Below, one piece after another: positions 1 through 5,136 of a stretch of DNA of 7,667 nt. Every line of letters begins with the position of its first letter. Within the stretch, counting starts at the first letter, position 1. The position numbers and the translations under genes were made by a program. Source of the stretch: Myxococcales bacterium (GTDB taxonomy: Bacteria > Myxococcota_C > UBA6777); NCBI GenBank assembly GCA_027005175.1, contig JALTMC010000111.1, positions 1 through 7,667 on the forward strand. The letters are read 5' to 3'. The notes beneath the pieces are model-generated. The model made no database searches, was not told the DNA's origin, and saw nothing but the letters and a program-made list of their open reading frames with translations.

Positions 1-63
1 ACATACTCTGCTTTCACACTACACAAGTACTACCAAAAACACCTTTAATATCACAAATGGAAA

Positions 64-117
64 GTTCGTGGGAAATACCACCGATGAAAAGCTTGTGAGA
101 AACACCACCGATGAGAA
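64..117. repeat. 27-bp imperfect tandem duplication
   Basis: Copies at 64-90 and 91-117 match at 22 of 27 positions, and all five differences are transitions. The core ACCACCGATGA is identical in both. The period is nine codons, and in the + frame open from base 2 both copies encode an NTTDE motif (GNTTDEK and RNTTDEN). Two of the five changes are synonymous in that frame, which neither proves nor excludes coding. Confidence 0.75.
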
Positions 118-139
118 CGGTCCAGCGTTGCTGCACAAG

Positions 140-291
140 GGATTTGCTGAGGGAGGATGTCAAGTAGAGCAATCACATGCTTTGTCTCTACTTCCTTACA
201 GACCAAGAACATCGAACGAAAATCGAGTGTCGCGTAAAACCCCTTCCAGAATCTACAGGCGAAAGCCGGATTTGGTGGGGGAGGATGTCAA
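140..291. repeat. 24-bp direct repeat pair (140-163 and 268-291)
   Basis: The segment GGATTTG.TG.GGGAGGATG followed by TCAA occurs at 140-163 and again at 268-291, with 22 of 24 identical bases. The offset is 128 bp, which is not a multiple of three, so the two copies are read in different frames. This is a DNA-level repeat rather than an in-frame protein repeat. Its identity is unknown. Confidence 0.6.
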
Positions 292-295
292 AGGA

Positions 296-312
296 AATCA
301 CCCCAGGTGATT
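296..312 (-). terminator. Small hairpin downstream of the rsmB-like gene, possible weak terminator
   Basis: AATCACC (296-302) and GGTGATT (306-312) form a perfect 7-bp stem around a 3-base loop. It starts 58 bases beyond the stop of the minus-strand rsmB-like gene. On that strand the stem is followed by TTTCCTTTG, an interrupted T-rich tail. The stem is short and the tail imperfect, so termination here is only a possibility. Confidence 0.3.
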
Positions 313-370
313 CAATCACAAGTCGGAGGTTCATGGACTTGATTTTTGGTATTCACTGCGAAGCCAGGCT

Positions 371-1756
371 TCAACTCCCAACAGAGCCTTTCTTGCGAAG
401 TCTCGCTACAAAGATAGCATCCATATCATGAATTTCAGGAGAGGTTTGCAAAAATCCTTCTTCACTCATGAGATCGTAACCAGGAAGAGTACTGGGGAGA
501 TCGGTATCCAGGCAGAACTCGGGGTTTCGCTCCAGGAAGCTCGCAACCACCTCTTCACATTCCTCGACAGTATCCGTACAAACAGAGTAGAGCATCAACC
601 CGCCGGGTTTCAGGGAGCGAGCGAGATGGTGAAGCAGATTTTTTTGATTTCTGGCCATCTCCTGGAGAGTCTCGGGTGATTGACGGTACCGCGTCTCCGG
701 TTGTTTGCGCAACAGGCCCAATTCAGAGCAAGGAGCATTGCATAGAATGCGGTCAAACTTTGTCTTGAAAGGTTTGGAAGCCTCCTGCTCTACCAACTTA
801 TAGTGTGGGGTTTCTCCTTTCGTTGTGGGGACATGCAAACGTCGGCAGAGTTTTTCGAGACGTTCAAGTTGTAGAGGGTCAACATCACAGGCGGTGACTT
901 TGGCTTCCGGTGCCAGCGCATGGATATGTGTGGTTGCTCCATCAGGGGCAGCACAAGCATAGAGGATCTTCTCGTCGCGTTGCGGTTCGAGCCAATGCAC
1001 CATGAGCTGAGTCGCTTCATCTTGTGGAACCAGCAAATACGAGAGGGAGCGGAATGAGAAATACATCGACTCCTCAAAGGTACCGATGAATCGAAGGCCA
1101 TCGGGAGACCACACTGTCGGTTCTACCGTAATACCTTCAGCGGCCAGCATCGCGACAACATCGTCACGCTGATGACGGGGACCATGGTATCGAAAGGTCA
1201 GAGGGCAAGTCTCATTGAAAGACTCCAAACGGCTTCGTGTACGCTTCTGTCCCAATCGCTCCAACCACCGCTCCACAATCCACTGTGGATAGCTGTGTAG
1301 CTTCGACAGCCTCTCGGCAAGACTGTCACATTCACCAACCCTGAGTAAGGAGGCAGGTGCTTTTTGTAACTTCTGCAAAAGGGCCAGAGCAAAGCCCCCC
1401 ACCCTCTCACCTCGCCGTTTTTGGATAGATTGGACAGCTTGTGAGATCACCGCGTGTCCTACAATATTGTCCAGATGGTGGAGTTGAAACACCGCAACCC
1501 GAAGCTGATTGATGATCGCTGTATCAATGGATTGAAACCCTTTCTTTGCGACCTGTTCCAAGGCGTGATCCAGTTCGTAGAGATGCTGCATCACACCATA
1601 AACAATATCGGTAAGAAGAGCACGATCGCGAGGACTCCATGTCTCTTTTTGAAAGGTCGTGCTGAGTCGTTGGTAGGCCGAGTTCTCACCGTGGAGAATC
1701 TGGCCAATCATATACGCGGCTTCTCGCCTTGGATCTTTGTTTGAAGGGCTAGCCAT
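371..1756 (-). CDS. rsmB: RsmB-type 16S rRNA (cytosine-C5) methyltransferase
   Basis: The product is 461 residues, near the usual RsmB length. Known RsmB transfers methyl from SAM to C5 of C967 (E. coli numbering) in 16S rRNA in the cytoplasm. Residues ~8-128 form the N-terminal NusB-like RNA-binding domain (REAAYMIGQIL, DRALLTDIVYGV, LRVAVFQLHHLD). A linker with YPQWIVERW precedes the Rossmann methyltransferase domain from ~265. Visible motifs are motif I CAAPDGATTH (268-277), the acidic CDVDP (~290-294), motif IV NAPC (340-343) and motif VI YSVC (390-393), then a GFLQ...DAIFVARLRK ending. Both family cysteines (C343, C393) are present. Motif I has PDGA where PGGK is usual, and motif IV has NAPC instead of DAPC, so activity may be altered. 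I chose the ATG at 1756 because AAGGAAG lies just upstream on this strand and the NusB homology begins right after it. A GTG at 1888 would add 44 residues that do not look like the family. RsmF-like or related m5C methyltransferases are alternatives, but the NusB domain favours RsmB. Confidence 0.9.
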   Translation of the reverse strand: MASPSNKDPRREAAYMIGQILHGENSAYQRLSTTFQKETWSPRDRALLTDIVYGVMQHLYELDHALEQVAKKGFQSIDTAIINQLRVAVFQLHHLDNIVGHAVISQAVQSIQKRRGERVGGFALALLQKLQKAPASLLRVGECDSLAERLSKLHSYPQWIVERWLERLGQKRTRSRLESFNETCPLTFRYHGPRHQRDDVVAMLAAEGITVEPTVWSPDGLRFIGTFEESMYFSFRSLSYLLVPQDEATQLMVHWLEPQRDEKILYACAAPDGATTHIHALAPEAKVTACDVDPLQLERLEKLCRRLHVPTTKGETPHYKLVEQEASKPFKTKFDRILCNAPCSELGLLRKQPETRYRQSPETLQEMARNQKNLLHHLARSLKPGGLMLYSVCTDTVEECEEVVASFLERNPEFCLDTDLPSTLPGYDLMSEEGFLQTSPEIHDMDAIFVARLRKKGSVGS

Positions 1757-1826
1757 TGTCTTCCTTGTCTCTCTTTCCCAGGGGCACAGAACCCCTTTGA
1801 TGGTTCCATCACACTTGACAAACACT

Positions 1827-1854
1827 CTTCTACACGCAATTGACTGAAAGTCAA
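1827..1854 (-). promoter_or_regulatory. Candidate sigma70-like promoter for rsmB with overlapping inverted repeat
   Basis: Read on the minus strand, TTGACT (1854-1849) resembles a -35 box (5 of 6). After a 16-base spacer it is followed by TAGAAG (1832-1827), a 4 of 6 match to a -10 box. The -35 is one arm of a perfect inverted repeat, TTGACT-GAA-AGTCAA at 1840-1854, which could be an operator or chance symmetry. The position would give a leader of about 60-70 bases to the ATG at 1756. It lies inside the longer GTG-initiated frame, consistent with the shorter start. Confidence 0.3.
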
Positions 1855-1951
1855 AGAGCTTCACCTCATCCCTACGAAAAAAGCACACCTCTCTCTACCA
1901 TGACAACAGTACAATGTGACAAAAAACAAAATCACAGCAGCAGCACGATAC

Positions 1952-2053
1952 GACAAAGACAGAATGAAGATGGATTTCAACCACGTTCGCGGTCGAAAAG
2001 ATGACAAAGACAGAATGAAGATGGATTTCAACCAAGTTCACGGTCGAAAAGAG
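1952..2053. repeat. 51-bp tandem duplication, two copies
   Basis: Copies at 1952-2002 and 2003-2053 match at 48 of 51 positions. Each starts GACAAAGACAGAATGAAGAT and ends in GGTCGAAAAGA plus one base. The period is 17 codons. In the frame starting at GTG 1916 it encodes DKDRMKMDFN followed by HVRGRKD or QVHGRKE. All three differences are non-synonymous in that frame, giving no sign of protein-level constraint. The near identity indicates a recent duplication. Confidence 0.9.
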
Positions 2054-2100
2054 CCGTCACAAGTGTTACGTCTGATTTGTGGTAGACTGGGATTTTGGAA

Positions 2101-2155
2101 AAGAGTGCCAACACACCCTTTATTTTGAACCTAAAGAGTACCAATACACCCTTTA
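2101..2155. repeat. 22-bp direct repeat with 33-bp period
   Basis: AAGAGTGCCAACACACCCTT plus TA at 2101-2122 recurs as AAGAGTACCAATACACCCTT plus TA at 2134-2155, with 20 of 22 identical bases and both differences transitions. The period is 33 bp. A weaker relative, ACCAAAAACACCTTTA, lies near 32-48 on the far side of the rsmB-like gene. The function is unknown. Confidence 0.7.
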
Positions 2156-2265
2156 CAATCCCCGAGATATTCGAGCCTCACGTCAACGCCCCCACCCCAT
2201 CCGGGCTTCGTCCTGTCGATTCTGCCAGGTCCGCGATCAGGAGGGGGTTTCCAGACCCACAACAT

Positions 2266-2272
2266 AAGAGGA
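2266..2272 (+). promoter_or_regulatory. Ribosome binding site for hrpB
   Basis: AAGAGGA lies nine bases upstream of the ATG at 2282, separated by a T-rich stretch (TTTTTTCTG). It supports 2282 as the start, which is also where HrpB-type N-terminal sequence (LPIDPLLPQVVASL) begins. Confidence 0.6.
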
Positions 2273-2281
2273 TTTTTTCTG

Positions 2282-4930
2282 ATGGTGCCAACTCGTTTGT
2301 CATTACCGATCGATCCCCTGCTGCCTCAGGTAGTGGCGTCGCTTAAGAAACGACCCAACCTTGTTCTTCAAGCTCCGACAGGAGCGGGAAAGACCACACG
2401 CTTGCCTCCAGCCTTGTGGGACGCAGAAGTCTCGGACGGTTTACGGGTGGTGGTATTGGAGCCTCGAAGGCTTGCGGCACGCGCGGCGGCTCGTCGCATG
2501 GCACAAGAGCGCGGAGAATCGGTAGGGGAGAGTGTGGGACACTGGGTTCGATGGGACAAGAAGTGGGGACCACAAACACAGATCCTTGTGGTAACAGAAG
2601 GTATCTTTGTCGCGATGTTACAGCATGATCCTTTCCTGGAAGAGATCGGAGTTGTGGTCTTTGATGAGTTTCACGAACGCAGTCTACAGGCAGATCTGGC
2701 ACTGGGCCTGGTTCGCAACATCCAACAAGAGGCCCGTCCCGATCTGAAGATCGTGGTGATGTCAGCAACCCTGGCTCCCGATGCCATCACGGCTTATTTG
2801 GATTGCCCCTCCCTCACCAGCGAAGGGCGCAGTCACCCGGTTGCGATAGAGTACCTTTCCCACACAGAGCAACAGAAGCAACGCTCCATCCCTGATTTTG
2901 CCGCGATGGGAGTCAAGCAGCTCACACCCAAAGCAGACGGGGACATCCTGGTATTTCTCCCTGGTGTAGGCGAGATTCGACGCACAGCCGACCTCCTCAA
3001 AGAGTGGGCCACATCCAAAGATATCGCACTCCATATGCTGTTTGGTAGCATGTCACACCAGCAGCAAGATGACGTTCTGGCAACCTCTTCACAGACCAAG
3101 GTCATTCTGTCCACCAACGTTGCAGAGACCTCACTCACCATCGAAGGAATTCGCGCTGTTGTTGATACGGGGTGGGCACGAGTGTTGCGGTATGATCCAG
3201 CTACAGGATTAAACCGGTTGGAGCTATCGCGGATCAGCCGTGCTTCTGCCACCCAACGCTCGGGTCGCGCCGGTAGAACAGCCCCTGGGATTTGTCTTCG
3301 ACTGTGGACAGAGACCCAACAGCACAAGTTAATTCCCGAAGAGATCCCAGAAATTCGATGTGTTGATTTGTCAGGTGCAGTGTTGGAACTGTTGCACTGG
3401 GGCGAACAAGACATTGCCGCCTTTTCCTGGTTAACACCTCCATCGTCCGAGAGCATCGAGCAAGCGAGACTTCTGTTACAATGGCTGGAAGCCACAGACT
3501 TAACGGGCAAGATCACACGCCTTGGGCATGCCATGGCTCGACTGCCACTGCATCCACGCCTAGCTCGCCTTCTCCTGGCAGGTCAACGGTATGACTGTCC
3601 ATCCGAGGTCAGTTTGTTGGCAGCGATGCTTTCAGAGCGCGATGTGTTTCTGCCTCCTGAAAGACATACCTCTCATCCACGAGAAGAGGACAGCTTAGAT
3701 ATCCTCGACCGACTCCAAGCACTGCAAGCCTGGGCTGATCGAAAAAAGCCTACTTTTTTGTCTCATCGTTTGAAAGCTAGCGCAGTCAGAAACGTCCTCC
3801 GGGTGCGAGACCAGTTGCTGCGAATACTCACCCACCAACCGATGGAAGAGGGATGCGACCCCTCAGTAACAAAGATGACACAGGAAGAGAAGGTGAGGCG
3901 AGCGTTACTCCTGGCCTATCCCGATCGTGTGGCCCGGCGACGCCAGGGGGAAGAAAAAGTCGAGCCACGCACGAGTCGGGCACGGCCAGTTCCAAACAGC
4001 CGAGGTCCGTCATGGCCAGAGCAGGGTCAGCAGGCGATCGTGGTAGGCGGCAAAGGTCTGCAACTACCAGCCAGTCAACAGCCTCTTGAGGGTGATTTCT
4101 TCGTCTGTATTGACATAACAGCAGCAACCCACAGACACCAAGCCGATTGGCTGCTCCGGCAAGCCTCTCCGATCCGGAAAGACTGGCTCCCTGAAACCCA
4201 TATTACCGAACAGGTAGAGCTTGTCTTTGACAATAAAAAAAAGCGCGTCTCAGCCTATCGCAGGCGAAGGTTTGCGGATTTAATACTCTCGGAGGTCAGG
4301 GTAAACATCCCCGATGCACAGACTGCGGCCTCCTTGCTCGCCCAAGCAGCCAGTCAACAGTTGGACCAGGCTCTGAACCTCGACAAGAAAGAGTGCCAGC
4401 AATTTCTTGCTCGCTTACGCAGCCTGTCGGAATGGATGCCTGAGTTAAACTTGCCGAGATATCGCAGGGAAGAGATCGTATCTTTGTTGCCTCTGCTGTG
4501 TGCAGGCAAACGGTCCTTTGCAGAACTTCGCAAGCTATCCCTGGTTGAGTTTTTTCGGGGGATGTTGCCCTATCACCAGCAGCAAGCGTTGGCTCGCGAG
4601 GCTCCGGAACGAATCGAGGTACCGAGTGGTAGCCATGTTCGAGTCCACTATGAAGAGGGCAGGCCACCTGTCTTGGCTGTGCGCATTCAAGAGATGTTCG
4701 GCCAAACAGAGACACCGTGCGTAGCAGGCGGACGTATCCCTGTGTTACTCCATTTGCTAGCCCCGAACATGCGCCCTCAGCAGGTGACACAAGACCTGGC
4801 AAACTTTTGGCAGGAGACCTACCGGGATGTGCGCAAAGAGTTGCGTCAACGTTACCCCAAACATGCCTGGCCCGAAGATCCAACGACGGCCAAAGCAGAG
4901 CGTAGACCCCAACGCCGTCGGCACTCTTGA
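2282..4930 (+). CDS. hrpB: HrpB-type ATP-dependent DEAH/RHA-family helicase
   Basis: The product is a complete 882-residue protein. HrpB proteins are cytoplasmic superfamily 2 RNA-helicase-like NTPases of incompletely defined role. The helicase motifs appear in order: Walker A APTGAGKTT (31-39), Ia LEPRRLAARAAARR (59-72), II DEFHER (128-133, the DEFH form typical of HrpB rather than DEAH), III SAT (161-163), V TNVAETSLTIEGI (278-290) and VI QRSGRAGR (325-332). Helicase-associated helical regions follow, with the HrpB signature AYPDRVARRR (~544-553). The end, RYPKHAWPEDP then a basic tail, is typical of HrpB C-termini. It is longer than the ~810-820 residues usual in enterobacteria, partly from a Pro/Arg-rich insertion at ~557-584. 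No key motif is missing or broken. The gene is divergent from rsmB and has a good ribosome binding site. HrpA is unlikely, given its larger size and different C-terminus. Confidence 0.95.
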   Translation: MVPTRLSLPIDPLLPQVVASLKKRPNLVLQAPTGAGKTTRLPPALWDAEVSDGLRVVVLEPRRLAARAAARRMAQERGESVGESVGHWVRWDKKWGPQTQILVVTEGIFVAMLQHDPFLEEIGVVVFDEFHERSLQADLALGLVRNIQQEARPDLKIVVMSATLAPDAITAYLDCPSLTSEGRSHPVAIEYLSHTEQQKQRSIPDFAAMGVKQLTPKADGDILVFLPGVGEIRRTADLLKEWATSKDIALHMLFGSMSHQQQDDVLATSSQTKVILSTNVAETSLTIEGIRAVVDTGWARVLRYDPATGLNRLELSRISRASATQRSGRAGRTAPGICLRLWTETQQHKLIPEEIPEIRCVDLSGAVLELLHWGEQDIAAFSWLTPPSSESIEQARLLLQWLEATDLTGKITRLGHAMARLPLHPRLARLLLAGQRYDCPSEVSLLAAMLSERDVFLPPERHTSHPREEDSLDILDRLQALQAWADRKKPTFLSHRLKASAVRNVLRVRDQLLRILTHQPMEEGCDPSVTKMTQEEKVRRALLLAYPDRVARRRQGEEKVEPRTSRARPVPNSRGPSWPEQGQQAIVVGGKGLQLPASQQPLEGDFFVCIDITAATHRHQADWLLRQASPIRKDWLPETHITEQVELVFDNKKKRVSAYRRRRFADLILSEVRVNIPDAQTAASLLAQAASQQLDQALNLDKKECQQFLARLRSLSEWMPELNLPRYRREEIVSLLPLLCAGKRSFAELRKLSLVEFFRGMLPYHQQQALAREAPERIEVPSGSHVRVHYEEGRPPVLAVRIQEMFGQTETPCVAGGRIPVLLHLLAPNMRPQQVTQDLANFWQETYRDVRKELRQRYPKHAWPEDPTTAKAERRPQRRRHS

Positions 4931-4944
4931 GTCTGTGCTGTTTT

Positions 4945-5001
4945 CTGCAGGGAAGAGTTCGAGTCTTCCCCTTGCAGGTCCATACTCTTCTTGGTAGTAT
5001 G
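4945..5001 (+). other. Two adjacent hairpins in the hrpB / zinc-ribbon gene spacer
   Basis: The first hairpin pairs CTGCA (4945-4949) with TGCAG (4973-4977) and GGGAAGA (4950-4956) with TCTTCCC (4964-4970), giving 12 base pairs with a 2-base bulge and loop GTTCGAG. The second pairs CATACT (4981-4986) with AGTATG (4996-5001) around a 9-base loop. Neither is followed by a clear U-tract, so they are not classic intrinsic terminators. They may act in 3'-end formation of hrpB mRNA or in the leader of the next gene. The rest of the 206-bp spacer shows nothing I can name. Confidence 0.4.
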
Positions 5002-5136
5002 CTGCTTCGAACCAAGGAAGTGGGATTGGAGAGAGGTGAGCTTCACCATGCCACCATGTCATGTAGGCACATGGAGCACGTCGCGTTTATTTTCTGCCAC
5101 TACCTGAACCTGTTAAGTCCAAGAGGTTAGATACAA

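Larger units (their letters stand above)
1..370. other. Left-edge region without an assignable gene
   Basis: No recognisable protein family or RNA gene is seen here. On the + strand, one frame is open from base 2 to a TGA at 308-310 (about 102 residues without a stop), so it could be the C-terminal end of a gene starting left of the window. The translation begins HTLLSHYTSTTKNTF, passes through a duplicated NTTDE segment, and becomes Arg/Lys-rich with no domain I recognise. The internal GTG at 68 has no convincing ribosome binding site. The stretch contains a 27-bp tandem duplication, a 24-bp repeat pair spaced out of codon phase and a small hairpin, which fits a degenerate or non-coding spacer better than a conserved gene. 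It lies convergent to the 3' end of the rsmB-like gene. Confidence 0.4.
1757..2281. other. Divergent intergenic region between rsmB-like and hrpB-like genes
   Basis: This spacer of about 525 bp separates two divergently transcribed genes. It contains a candidate minus-strand promoter with an inverted repeat, a 51-bp tandem duplication and a 22-bp direct repeat, described separately. Two small + frames cross the 51-bp repeat (GTG at 1916 to a stop at 2126-2128, and ATG at 1900 to a TGA about 30 codons later). Neither has a ribosome binding site or a recognisable product. A TACAAT at 2154-2159 resembles a -10 element for hrpB, but no good -35 lies at proper spacing. No RNA gene is evident. Confidence 0.55.

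Noticed and set aside
1815-1843. + strand TTGACA at 1815 as a promoter toward hrpB
   Set aside because: The hexamer at the proper spacing (AATTGA) is a poor -10, and the site is over 400 bases from the hrpB start.
1757-1888. 44-residue N-terminal extension of the rsmB-like protein from a GTG at 1888
   Set aside because: The extra residues do not resemble the NusB-like domain, the GTG has no properly spaced ribosome binding site, and the ATG at 1756 has AAGGAAG just upstream.
1916-2128. 70-residue + frame carrying the 17-residue repeat DKDRMKMDFN...GRK
   Set aside because: GTG start with no ribosome binding site, no recognised family, and all differences between repeat copies are non-synonymous. 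Reported as a repeat instead.
2154-2159. TACAAT as a -10 element for hrpB
   Set aside because: The only -35-like hexamer nearby (TTGAAC at 2125-2130) is 23 bases away, too far for a standard promoter.
2833-3534. 233-residue minus-strand open frame
   Set aside because: It is antisense to the hrpB helicase core with a Ser/Arg-rich, non-protein-like composition; a shadow frame.
4950-4970. tRNA T-arm-like GTTCGAGTC
   Set aside because: It sits in the loop of a longer hairpin, no acceptor, D or anticodon arms are found around it, and the upstream bases belong to hrpB.
4296-5015. 239-residue minus-strand open frame
   Set aside because: It lies opposite the conserved C-terminal part of hrpB and its translation shows no domain; it is a shadow frame.
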